Assembly (NCBI GenBank): GCA_964420455.1
Contig: CAYQTO010000029.1
Coordinates: 1-27,391 of the forward strand
Reading direction: 5' to 3'
DNA length: 27,391 nucleotides
DNA from: CAYQTO01 sp964420455
Lineage (GTDB): Bacteria; Sumerlaeota; Sumerlaeia; SLMS01
The notes below the pieces were generated by a model that saw only the letters and a program-made list of their open reading frames with translations, did no database searches and was not told the DNA's origin. The stretch's first letter is position 1. Every line of letters begins with the position of its first letter. Below, in pieces: positions 1 through 7,455 of this stretch. Both the position numbers and the translations under genes were made by a program.

Positions 1-606
1 CACCAGCCAACGCGTATAGATGGATGATGCCTCCAGGTGTCCCGGTGCTACCAGCAGGCTCGCCGATCCCCCCACCGCCGCCAGCATCGCCGTCAGATCC
101 GTCAGTCCCCTCTCCCGCCCCCACGTTACCATTCGCTCCACCCCGCGCTGGATCCGTGTCGTCACCGTTGATCGCGGCACCCCCAGCATCGTCGCGATCT
201 CCGCATGGGTGATCCCGTGGAGGTAATGCAGCATGACCGGCACGCGTTCCTCCTCCGTCAGTCCGCCCATCAGTTCCTCCAGCCAGGCCCGCCGTTCCGC
301 CTCCGTCGCCAGCTTTCTCGGGTCCGACCCCGATCCAGAAATCTCCGGCAGATCCATGACCACCTCCCTCTGGGCACGCCGCCGTCGCTGTTGGCGCATC
401 GCATCCGCCTCCAGATACGCACACCGGTCCAGTTCCTTCTCCCCCTTTGCTCTACCCCCCAGCCACCGCACATACGCCCTCTGGAACGCATCCTCCGTGT
501 CCTCGCTCCACGAGCCCAGCACCCGCCGACAGATCGTCCAGACACGATCCCGCGTCCGCCCAAACACCTCCGCGAACGCCTCCTCGCCCATCACTTCTTC
601 GTTCAT
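1..606 (-). CDS. ECF-family RNA polymerase sigma factor, 3' end beyond the window
   Basis: The frame is open from an ATG at 606 down to base 1 (202 codons, no stop), so the C-terminus lies outside. Residues about 8-75 resemble sigma-70 region 2, with an acidic SEDTEDAFQRAYVRW stretch that fits the core-binding helix. Residues about 115-160 form region 4 with a helix-turn-helix: LTEEERVPVMLHYLHG, then HAEIATMLGVPRSTVTTRI. Regions 1 and 3 are absent, as in the ECF group. At least 40 further residues follow the HTH, including a hydrophobic run (LTAMLAAVGGSASLLV), so a C-terminal extension is present. A GAGAGGTGG Shine-Dalgarno lies about 8 bases before the ATG. Its targets and any anti-sigma partner are not visible. 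It is divergent from the pseudopilin gene. The family call is confident; the subgroup is not. Confidence 0.85.
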   Translation of the reverse strand, partial: MNEEVMGEEAFAEVFGRTRDRVWTICRRVLGSWSEDTEDAFQRAYVRWLGGRAKGEKELDRCAYLEADAMRQQRRRRAQREVVMDLPEISGSGSDPRKLATEAERRAWLEELMGGLTEEERVPVMLHYLHGITHAEIATMLGVPRSTVTTRIQRGVERMVTWGRERGLTDLTAMLAAVGGSASLLVAPGHLEASSIYTRWLV

Positions 607-656
607 TGACGTCCACCTCTCTCGGGATCGCTCTTCACTGACCTTATGGACGTCAA
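606..656. repeat. 10-bp inverted repeat flanking the sigma factor translation start
   Basis: TTGACGTCCA at 606-615 and its exact reverse complement TGGACGTCAA at 647-656 are separated by 31 bases. The left arm overlaps the first base of the sigma factor start codon, and the interval contains its ribosome binding site. It could be a regulator site or a 5' leader hairpin for the sigma factor. Function is inferred only from symmetry and position. Confidence 0.4.
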
Positions 657-728
657 GACGGGCGCATGGTCGACTTCCGGGGGATATTTTTTCACAAAAG
701 CGCTCGTTCACATGGGAATGTTAGAAAG

Positions 729-767
729 GTGTGTTAGTTCGGGTTGATCGGCCTTAAACTAACGCGC
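729..767. promoter_or_regulatory. Possible leader hairpin upstream of the pseudopilin gene
   Basis: GTTAGTT (733-739) and AACTAAC (757-763) are exact inverted repeats with 17 bases between. As plus-strand RNA the stem extends to 11 pairs with two G-U wobbles (729-739 with 757-767). It ends about 32 bases before the pseudopilin ATG at 800. It could be an operator or a 5'-UTR structure; no family of regulator or riboswitch is recognised. Confidence 0.3.
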
Positions 768-799
768 ATGGTATCGAAAACATTGAAAGGGGCCGCACC

Positions 800-1426
800 A
801 TGAATCCCCGCGCCTTCACCCTCATCGAACTCCTCATCGTCGTCGCCATCATCGCCATTCTTGCCGCCATCGCGGTCCCCAACTTCCTCGAGGCCCAGAC
901 CCGCTCCAAGGTCTCCCGCGCACAAAACGACATCCGAACCATCCAGACGGGACTCGAATCCTATCGCGTGGACTGGAACCGCTATCCCCCCGAGTGGGAC
1001 GAGTTTCCCGGCGGCAGCCCCGAATGGCGCTCGCGCCTCGGCGACGGTGCCCCCTTCCCCCGGCCCCGCACCGCGGTCACCGGCCAAGACTGGTACTACA
1101 TGAGTTACACCGCTCTCGCCCCGCTCACCACACCCGTCTCCTTCCTCACCACCCTCCCCAATGATCCTTTCTTTTCCGAACCGGCCGCCTACACCTACGT
1201 CTTCTTTGGTCCCTCCCCGGCGGGCACCACCAACCTAAGCGGCACCCGCTGGCTCCTTTCCTCCGCCGGCACCGACGTCGTCGTTGGTGACTGGCGCCAG
1301 TTCGGCCCCGGCACCCCCGGGTCCGGGTACCTCGTCCTCTATGATCCCACCAACGGCACCGTCTCCCGCGGCGACATCTGGCGCACCAACAACAACCGGG
1401 ACTACGCCCCCTTCACCGGTTTTTGA
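800..1426 (+). CDS. Type II secretion-like pseudopilin (prepilin N-terminal methylation motif)
   Basis: This 208-residue protein starts with a five-residue leader MNPRA followed by FTLIELLIVVAIIAILAAIA, the class III signal peptide. It is expected to be cut by prepilin peptidase before Phe6, with Glu at +5 for filament assembly. The hydrophobic helix (about 6-26) is followed by an amphipathic stretch (NFLEAQTRSKVSRAQNDIRTIQTGLESY) and a NRYPPEW segment typical of GspG-like pseudopilins. The C-terminal half is rich in Gly, Thr and Pro and is probably a surface-exposed globular head. A GAAAGGGG ribosome binding site precedes the ATG. No other secretion or pilus gene is nearby, so it is an orphan here. 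Many related genomes carry large families of such orphans. Whether it belongs to a type II secretion pseudopilus or another filament cannot be told. Confidence 0.88.
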   Translation: MNPRAFTLIELLIVVAIIAILAAIAVPNFLEAQTRSKVSRAQNDIRTIQTGLESYRVDWNRYPPEWDEFPGGSPEWRSRLGDGAPFPRPRTAVTGQDWYYMSYTALAPLTTPVSFLTTLPNDPFFSEPAAYTYVFFGPSPAGTTNLSGTRWLLSSAGTDVVVGDWRQFGPGTPGSGYLVLYDPTNGTVSRGDIWRTNNNRDYAPFTGF

Positions 1427-1498
1427 ATCCGTCTTGCCACGTCCGAATTATGGGTACGATATCGGCACCATTGAATGCCATCCACGTAGGACGTGCGC

Positions 1499-2428
1499 AT
1501 GGACCTCCTAACCGCCCGCGTTTTGGTCATCGAAAACGATACAACCCGGGCCAACCTGATCCGACAGTGGCTTGACGAACCAGGATACGACATCCGGGTC
1601 CTCTGGGAAACCCACGTCCGTGGAAAGCTCTCCCACAGCGACGCCGCCCAACACGATGCCGTTATTCTCGACCTCGGCGTCGAACAGCACGTTCCCTACG
1701 ACATTCTTGAGTGGATCGAGAGCACGGCCGATCGCCTGCCCATTCTTGTCCTCAGCGCCTATAGCGACCTCGAGCTTGGCCTCCCTGCCCTTCGTCGCGG
1801 CGCCATGGACTTCCTGACGGCAAATTACAAAACCCAGCCCGACCTCGTTCGCGCCCTCTTCTACGCCATCGAGCGTCGACGCTCCTTCCACCGCCGTCTG
1901 GGCGCCGCCTTTACCGACGTCTCCACCGGCCTCTACAACCGCGCCTATTTCGTCTCCGCCGCCGAGCGCCATCTCTCCCTCGCCGCCCGGCGAAACTTCC
2001 CCGTCTCCCTCGTCGTCTTCCAGCTCGCCAATCCCTCCGACCTCTACGTCAAATTCGACGACCTCGTCAGCGAGGCCCTCCTGCCTCCCGTCGCCGACGA
2101 ACTCCGCGAATCCTTCCGCAATTCCGACCTCATCGCCCGCATCGAACCCAACCACATCGCCATCCTCGCCAACGAGGCCGACTCCATCGACCGCGAGGTC
2201 CTCCGCCGTCGCGTCCAGACCAGCCTCCGCCGCCTCGAACTCATCGGCTATTTCGGCTATACCCTCTTTCGCCCCGAAAAGCCCCGCCTCATCGAGGACA
2301 TGCTCCAGGACGCCTACGCCGACCTCCACCGCGAGCGCATGGTCCAGCGCGTCATCGCCAGCGACGAGCAGCAGGACATGCTCAAGAACCTCCTCGCCGA
2401 CCGCTACGACCGCTACGTCCAGGGCTGA
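1499..2428 (+). CDS. Degenerate receiver domain fused to a degenerate GGDEF domain
   Basis: The 309-residue protein has a CheY-like receiver (about 6-125) and a GGDEF-like domain (about 138-260). In the receiver the acceptor Asp (D58 in VILDLG) and Ser (S86 in VLSAY) are present. The usual acidic pair is IEND, and the conserved Lys of LTKP is replaced (LTAN, 106-109). In the second domain the DxLTGLxNR motif is kept as DVSTGLYNR (140-148), but the RYGGDEF signature is RIEPNHI (214-220), so cyclase activity is unlikely. It may sense or scaffold rather than make cyclic di-GMP. ATG 1499 is chosen over GTG 1493 because TAGGA lies at a good distance from it. It is convergent with lysS. A partner kinase is not visible. 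The PilZ protein far downstream is the only other c-di-GMP-type gene seen. Confidence 0.82.
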   Translation: MDLLTARVLVIENDTTRANLIRQWLDEPGYDIRVLWETHVRGKLSHSDAAQHDAVILDLGVEQHVPYDILEWIESTADRLPILVLSAYSDLELGLPALRRGAMDFLTANYKTQPDLVRALFYAIERRRSFHRRLGAAFTDVSTGLYNRAYFVSAAERHLSLAARRNFPVSLVVFQLANPSDLYVKFDDLVSEALLPPVADELRESFRNSDLIARIEPNHIAILANEADSIDREVLRRRVQTSLRRLELIGYFGYTLFRPEKPRLIEDMLQDAYADLHRERMVQRVIASDEQQDMLKNLLADRYDRYVQG

Positions 2429-2453
2429 CCGCCCTCCCTCGCTACCGCGGTCA
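2426..2453. terminator. Bidirectional hairpin built on two convergent stop codons
   Basis: TGACCGC (2426-2432) and GCGGTCA (2447-2453) form a perfect 7-bp inverted repeat around a 14-base loop. The left arm begins with the TGA stop of the receiver/GGDEF gene and the right arm ends with the complement of the lysS TGA stop. The position between convergent genes suggests a shared terminator, but there is no U-tract on either side, so this is tentative. Confidence 0.4.
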
Positions 2454-4108
2454 GTCTTCCGGAACGAGCAGGCCCCGCACACGCTCGCTTCCGATCGACA
2501 GAAACAGCGTCGGCAGCCGAGGGCCCGTGTCCGTCCCACAGATCAGACGGTAAATCGCGATGAAGAACCCCCGCTGAAACGCCTTCAGCTCCTCCGTTGG
2601 CGAGGCATCCATCGGCAGCCCGGCCAGCAGCTTCGGCACCCCATACAGAACATGCGTCAGCCCGTTCAGGGTCCAATGGTCGTCCATCATCTCGACGACC
2701 TTGCGAAGCCCCTCGCGGGTCTGATCGTCGAACGACTCCCAGGCCGCCCTGTCGAACGTCGTGTTGAGGTGCGTGCGACGGTCGTCCGGGAGGGAACGCG
2801 TCGCCCAGTTGATGGCGCAAGTCATGCGCATCCAGATCGGCGTCTGTAGCTNNNNNNNNNNGGATCCGCCGCGTCCCGCTCCAGATGGTCCGCCGCCAGC
2901 CTCAGGATCTGCTCCTCGGCACCCTGTGTGATGTCCGCCGCCGACGACAGCAGGCGGAACGGGCAGATCACCTCCGACCGGGCCACAGGGCCCGCCACGC
3001 TCTCCGTGCAAAGCCGCCATTCGAACTCCGCCAGCGGCTTCGCCTTCCCCTCCACCACCCGCTTGGTCAGCGCGTCCCACTCGTCATAGGTCCGCAGCAC
3101 TTCGTCGTCGAAGTTGATGTTGAAGGTGGCCGTGTTCGGCCGTCGGATGTAGAACCATCGTACCATTGGCGGTTCGTAAATCTCGAGCGCCGCCGCCGGC
3201 GTCGCCGCCGAGCCCGTCGACGACGACATCTTGGTCACCCCCGACATGCCCACGAACGCGTACGGGATATACGACGGCGGATGATGCCCAAAGATCTCCG
3301 CCACGATCTCCTGCCCAACGGTAAAGCTGCTCCCCGGCGTCGAGTGGTCCTCCCCTCCCGGCTCGAAGTCCACCCCCTCGTGCCTCCATCGCATCGGCCA
3401 GTCGACCTTCCATACCAGCTTGCCCGAGGTCTTCTCCCGCAGCCGGAACGCCCCCTCCTCCCCGCAAGCGCACCGATACCGCACCTCCGTCGTTTCCCCG
3501 TCCCAGCCGGTCACCTCCGTGTCGTCCTTGCCGCATGCCTCGCAGTAGACCCGAAACGGGTAGTAGGCCGCCCGTCGTTCCTCAAGGGGTCGTTCGTCCC
3601 CTCCCTTCGTCTGGTACCTGGCCAGGATGTCAAAGATCTCCCCCCGGCGGTTCATCGCCGTCACAATGCTGTCCGTGTACGTTCCCGCGGGGTACTCGCG
3701 CGACTGGCGGATGTACCGCGGCCGGATCCCCAGCTCCTCCGCCGCATGGATCAACTCGCTCATGTAGTAGTCGGCGTATGACTCGTGTTCGCCGTGAGGG
3801 TCGGGCACCTGGGCGAGCGGCTTGCCGATATGTTCGGCGAAGCTTTCCGGCACCCCGGCCGGCACCTTGCGCAGCCGATCGTAGTCATCCCACGAGTGAA
3901 TGTGCTCCGCGTCGAGCCCCCGACGGCGCAGTTCCTCGCACACCAGATGAACCGTCATGATCTCGCGAAGGTTTCCCAGGTGCACCGGCCCCGAGGGGCT
4001 GATCCCCGACGCGCACACCACCCGCCTGTCGCCGGGGCGCCAACCCGCCACCGCCCGCTCCACCTTGTCCGCCGCCTGAATAATCCAGTGGTTGATTTTC
4101 GCCGCCAT
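2451..4108 (-). CDS. lysS: Class I lysyl-tRNA synthetase, interrupted by an assembly gap
   Basis: It charges tRNA-Lys with lysine in the cytoplasm, using the class I Rossmann fold. The HIGH-type motif is HLGN (residues 43-46, within SPSGPVHLGN) and the KMSKS-type motif is KMSSS (293-297). CEACG (189-193) and CACG (213-216) are a likely zinc-binding insertion. The 415 residues before the Ns (2862-4108) and the 133 residues after them (2451-2851) are both clearly coding but sit in different frames. Ten Ns do not keep the frame, so the true gap length must be 2 modulo 3 if the gene is intact, giving a protein near 550 residues, normal for the family. The C-terminal part is the helical anticodon-binding region. 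ATG 4108 is chosen because GAGGAGG lies upstream; ATG 4147 is an alternative. The broken frame is most likely an assembly artefact. Confidence 0.9.
2852..2861. other. Assembly gap (ten Ns) inside lysS
   Basis: Ten unknown bases lie between two coding parts of the lysyl-tRNA synthetase gene. The number is probably a placeholder, since ten bases would put the two halves out of frame. Translation across the Ns in the upstream frame reaches an early stop after about nine residues, which should not be read as a real C-terminus. Confidence 0.98.
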
Positions 4109-4235
4109 CTTGCCGCTACTATCCTCCTCGAAATGGGCGCGGATCATTTGACCGCCAAAGCAGCCGTGCAAGGATGATGTCGGCCGGGCTGAACCCATCC
4201 CCGTCGTCCCCGCTCCAATTCCCCCGGGATTCCCC

Positions 4236-5273
4236 ATGAGCGACTGGAACGCGCCCTACCTTCCCCCCCTCCCGGAGGCCATCGCCGACCGCGTCCGCCG
4301 CGCCGGCGCCCTCCCCCAGGAAATCGCCCCCGGCCGCGACTGTCCCCTCGGCCTTCTCCACCGCCTCGGCTGGGCTCTTCTTGATCACTCCAACTGGCCC
4401 GCCTCCCCCTTCCACAATCCCCTCGTCAGCTATCTCATAGACCGCCGCCGTCTCACCGGCCTCCTCTTCGACTTCCTCGGCCTCAGCCCCTGGCTCCTCC
4501 TCCTCGCCGCGGAATCCGTCCTCCTCGTCCACGCCGCCCTCTCCGTCCGGCACCTCGGTCACGTCCTCCAGTTCGCCCTTCTCCAGCTTCTTCTGCTCCC
4601 CCTCCTCTCCTGCCTCGTCTCCATCGCCGCCGTCATCGTCCATTTCCATCGCGCCACCGGCCGGTTCCCCCTCGAGGAGATTTCCGTCACCCGCATCAAC
4701 GACGACGAAATCCTTGCCGGCCTCACCCTTCGGCCCGTCCTCGTCCAGGTCGCCGCTCCCCTCCTCGCCGGCCTCGCCAGCATCACCCTCCTCCTCGGCT
4801 TTACCTTTGCCCAGTTCGTCCACAACTCCCTCTTCAGCCTCCTTACCGTCGTCCTCCTCCTCGCCATCGTCTTTTACCGCAGCTACCTCCTCGTCCGCTT
4901 CAACGAGTTCGCCTCCCTCCGCGCGATTCGCGCCGTCGTCTTCATCCCCGGCGCCAGCATCGCCTTTCTCCGCGCTGTCCGCGACGTCGTCTTCCCCTGG
5001 GCCCTCATCCCCGTCGCCTTTCCCTTCGTCATCGTTGGCGCCTTCTGGATCCAGCAGTTTACCGTCATCTTCTTCTATTTCGTCGTCCTCGTGCCTCTCC
5101 TCGGCATCCTCTTTCTCCACGCCTTTCCCTCCATGCTGCGCACCTACAACAACGACCTTATGTACTGGGTCCGTCATGCGCATCGCCATTGGACGATCCG
5201 CACGGGCGAGGTCGCGCCGGCTGTCCCCGCCTCCCTCTTTGCCCCTTGGAAGCTCGAGAAGCGGTTGCGCTAG
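4236..5273 (+). CDS. Polytopic membrane protein of unknown function
   Basis: I do not recognise this 345-residue protein. It has a polar N-terminus of about 70 residues, then about six hydrophobic segments: near 75-100, 110-135, 165-190, 195-220, 250-270 and 275-295. Between segments two and three lies a polar loop containing ISVTRINDDEILAGL. The C-terminal tail is basic and ends KLEKRLR. No catalytic motif, transporter signature or metal-binding cluster is seen. The ATG has no strong Shine-Dalgarno, but it is the first in frame and follows the divergent lysS start by 127 bases. It is convergent with the CsgG-like lipoprotein gene, with a strong hairpin between. Codon use fits the neighbours (very high C at third positions), so it is a real gene. 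Confidence 0.75.
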   Translation: MSDWNAPYLPPLPEAIADRVRRAGALPQEIAPGRDCPLGLLHRLGWALLDHSNWPASPFHNPLVSYLIDRRRLTGLLFDFLGLSPWLLLLAAESVLLVHAALSVRHLGHVLQFALLQLLLLPLLSCLVSIAAVIVHFHRATGRFPLEEISVTRINDDEILAGLTLRPVLVQVAAPLLAGLASITLLLGFTFAQFVHNSLFSLLTVVLLLAIVFYRSYLLVRFNEFASLRAIRAVVFIPGASIAFLRAVRDVVFPWALIPVAFPFVIVGAFWIQQFTVIFFYFVVLVPLLGILFLHAFPSMLRTYNNDLMYWVRHAHRHWTIRTGEVAPAVPASLFAPWKLEKRLR

Positions 5274-5280
5274 ACGCAGA

Positions 5281-5307
5281 CGCGGCGGCCGGTTACCGGC
5301 CGCCGCG
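5281..5307. terminator. Strong GC-rich palindrome between convergent genes
   Basis: CGCGGCGGCCGGT (5281-5293) and ACCGGCCGCCGCG (5295-5307) are exact 13-base inverted repeats around one base, so the hairpin closes through a small GGTTACC-type loop. It begins 8 bases after the stop of the membrane protein gene and ends 28 bases before the stop of the convergent csgG-like gene. No T-tract follows. A bidirectional terminator or mRNA 3'-end stabiliser is likely. Confidence 0.6.
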
Positions 5308-5335
5308 CAAAGTCCTTCCACCTGGTTGTCTGCAA

Positions 5336-6301
5336 TTACGGAGTAGCAGTCGTCGTGTCCGGAGCGGCCTGCTTCGCCTGGTCCATGCGCACCCGCGACT
5401 TCAGCGTCTGGTCTGTCTGGATCAGCGCCTCGTTCATCGCCGCCCGGGTCGCCTGGCCGAGCGCGCTCGACGCGAACGCCGCATCGCCACCGCCCACGCC
5501 AAACACGCTCACCCCGCTCGTCGCCGAAACCGTCGAGAAGGTTCCCGAGGCCGGGAAGCCCCCCACCAGCCGTCCGCTTCGCCCGTCCAGCACCTCCACA
5601 TCGATGGTCACCATCCCCGTCCGCTGCATTTCGCTTTGTTCCATCGATGGGTTGGCGATCGCCGTAGTCGAGCCCACCGCCCGTGCGGTTCGGCTCCCCG
5701 TGTAGTACCCGATGTTCTGGATCCCGCGGCCGAGCGCCCCGAGGGATCCCCCGCGGTTCGATTCGTTCTTTTCCGCCGTCTCGTTGAACTCCGTCACGGT
5801 GCCGCGGATGATGAATGGGCCGACCTCGCCCTCGTTCAGCTCGGTCGTATACGTTCCGTCGCCGTTGCTGATCACCGTCCGCGGGTCGGCCACGACGATG
5901 TTGCCCCCGCGGGTCAGCGCCGTCCGCAGCTGCGCCGCGACGCCGCGACCGGTCTCGGAACCGGGTCCGTAGGTCGGCGCTGTCGAGGCGCTCGCCTCCG
6001 TCCCTCCACCGCGAAGCCCCGAATGGTACCCAAACCACGAGCCCGCCGGCTCCGGCGCGCGCGCCGTCCGCCCACCCCCCGACGTGATCCCCGTCGTTCC
6101 GTCCTCGAACGTGTCCACCACCACCACGTAAATCGGCGCACCCGGATCAAAGGGCACCGAGGCGATGTCCACCTTCGTCGATTCCGTCGTTCCTTCCTGT
6201 GCCCGGGCGCTCGCTGGATCCACCTTCGCCGCGCAACCCCCCAGAATCACCGTGCCCCCACACAACAGGCCACACGCCACAACCAGCGCTTTCGCGTTCA
6301 T
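5336..6301 (-). CDS. CsgG-like lipoprotein
   Basis: The 321-residue protein has a lipoprotein signal peptide with the lipobox ILGGC (Cys23), so it should be anchored in the outer membrane or periplasm. The body matches the CsgG/curli-assembly-like fold: a VVVDTFEDGT strand near residues 59-68, AAQLRTALTRGGNIVVADPRT (about 123-143), then PFIIRGTVTEFNE, and a C-terminal TIDVEVLDGRSGRLVGGFPASGTF stretch. CsgG forms the outer-membrane export pore for curli, but many CsgG-domain lipoproteins have other envelope roles. No curli subunit or csgE/F gene is nearby, so curli export is not supported. GAGGG lies about 7 bases before the ATG. A Gly/Ser/Thr-rich insertion (about 70-120) departs from the compact family form. 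Confidence 0.75.
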   Translation of the reverse strand: MNAKALVVACGLLCGGTVILGGCAAKVDPASARAQEGTTESTKVDIASVPFDPGAPIYVVVVDTFEDGTTGITSGGGRTARAPEPAGSWFGYHSGLRGGGTEASASTAPTYGPGSETGRGVAAQLRTALTRGGNIVVADPRTVISNGDGTYTTELNEGEVGPFIIRGTVTEFNETAEKNESNRGGSLGALGRGIQNIGYYTGSRTARAVGSTTAIANPSMEQSEMQRTGMVTIDVEVLDGRSGRLVGGFPASGTFSTVSATSGVSVFGVGGGDAAFASSALGQATRAAMNEALIQTDQTLKSRVRMDQAKQAAPDTTTATP

Positions 6302-6443
6302 GGCAACCCTCGCGTCAAGAATTGAAGAAAGACAGTTCCCCCAGAGTGCCGGGGCCCCGCAACGAAATTCCCACGCCGTTCGGATCCCGCGCCCCGTCTC
6401 GAGTCATCCCAGGGGGGCAAACGGCAATCCGGGGGGGCACCGC

Positions 6444-6466
6444 GGGGGTGGCAGCTCCCAGCCCCC
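6444..6466 (-). terminator. Weak candidate terminator after the oxidase subunit III gene
   Basis: GGGGGTGG (6444-6451) pairs with CCAGCCCCC (6458-6466) apart from one bulged G, giving an eight-pair stem with a six-base loop just after the subunit III stop. No U-tract follows on the minus strand. The location at the end of the respiratory block supports a terminator, but the structure alone is weak. Confidence 0.3.
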
Positions 6467-6474
6467 CTTCAGCG

Positions 6475-7347
6475 CTACTCGATTCCCCCCTGGATCCCGA
6501 TGTACACGCAGAAGAACACCCCGATCCAGATCACATCCACAAAGTGCCAGTACCACGACGCCGCGTTCAGCGAGAAGTGCCGCTTGCGGTCGAAGCTCCC
6601 CAGTTCCAGCCGCGCATACACCAGAAACAGCAGCAACAGCCCCGTGATCACGTGCGCCCCGTGGAACCCGGTGATCAGGTAGAACTGGGTGCTGAACACG
6701 CTCGTATCCGGGAGGAAACCGTACTTGTTCATCAGGTAGCCCCACTCGTAACCCTGGAGCGCGAGGAACGCCAGCCCCAGCACCAGCGTCAGCATCAGCC
6801 AGTTCTTGCACAACGCCCGGTTTCCCGCGAGCAGCGCCTTGTGCCCGAACTCGCACGTGAACGAGCTGATCACCAGCACGATGGTTCCGAGCGCCGGAAT
6901 CAGCAGATGGATATGTGGCGTCCCGGCAGGCGGCCAGCTGAGCCCCGCGTTGTCATACTGCCAGATCACGTAGAAGTAATGCGCGAAGAACGACCCGAAG
7001 ATTGCCGCCTCGGAAATCAGGAAAAGTTTCCACGCCATCGACAGCGTCTGGTTCCCCCAGGCGATGTCGATCCCCAGCTTCTCCTTGATCACGCTCGCCG
7101 CCCAGCCAACCGCCGAGACACCGGTCAACACCCCACCAAGCCCCAAAAGAGCCCAGCCCACCGACTGCGCCGCCGCCTGCATCCCACCCGGAAGGATCTC
7201 CGGGTGAAACAGGATCAGCCCCGCCAGCGGCAGCAGCCCCACCCCGGCCGCCAGAATCAGCGGCCAGATACTCGGGTCCGGCATGTGAATGTGGTCTTCT
7301 TCCTCGAGAAAGACGACCTTTGGTACCGTGCCATGAACGTCAGCCAT
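6475..7347 (-). CDS. coxC: Cytochrome c oxidase subunit III
   Basis: The 290-residue product is an inner-membrane subunit of a haem-copper oxidase, needed for stability and proton uptake rather than catalysis. Seven hydrophobic segments are visible. Family landmarks are SEAAIFGSFFAHYF in the third helix, the GFHGAHVITG segment and the C-terminal WYWHFVDVIWI. The start is taken at ATG 7347 because AAGGGA lies 10 bases upstream; the frame stays open for 31 codons further, but that extension is low-complexity and unlike the family. It is the last gene of the ctaA-ctaB-ctaG-coxC run, 108 bases after ctaG. Subunits I and II are not in the window, which is unusual because coxC normally follows them. 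It presumably works with an oxidase core encoded elsewhere. Confidence 0.92.
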   Translation of the reverse strand: MADVHGTVPKVVFLEEEDHIHMPDPSIWPLILAAGVGLLPLAGLILFHPEILPGGMQAAAQSVGWALLGLGGVLTGVSAVGWAASVIKEKLGIDIAWGNQTLSMAWKLFLISEAAIFGSFFAHYFYVIWQYDNAGLSWPPAGTPHIHLLIPALGTIVLVISSFTCEFGHKALLAGNRALCKNWLMLTLVLGLAFLALQGYEWGYLMNKYGFLPDTSVFSTQFYLITGFHGAHVITGLLLLFLVYARLELGSFDRKRHFSLNAASWYWHFVDVIWIGVFFCVYIGIQGGIE

Positions 7348-7455
7348 CGTTTGCGATCCCTTGAGCGTGTTGCGATTGAAGGGCCATCCAAGGCCCGGGG
7401 ACAGCGCGGGGGAGCATCGCCCTCCCGCCGCGGAATGCAAGGGCGAACCCCGCCC

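Noticed and set aside
1434..1460. TTGCCA and TACGAT as a promoter for the receiver/GGDEF gene
   Set aside because: Both boxes match the consensus fairly well, but the spacing is 15 bases, too short to trust without other evidence.
2822..2861. Premature stop in lysS when read through the Ns
   Set aside because: The frame after the gap is only lost because ten Ns are an arbitrary length. The expected C-terminal domain continues in another frame.
4119..6038. A minus-strand open frame of 639 codons rich in Glu, Asp and Gly
   Set aside because: It lies antisense to the membrane protein and out of frame with the csgG-like gene. Its composition is what the opposite strand of C-ending codons gives.
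7348..7440. N-terminal extension of coxC
   Set aside because: The extra 31 codons are low-complexity, and the ATG at 7347 has a good ribosome binding site.
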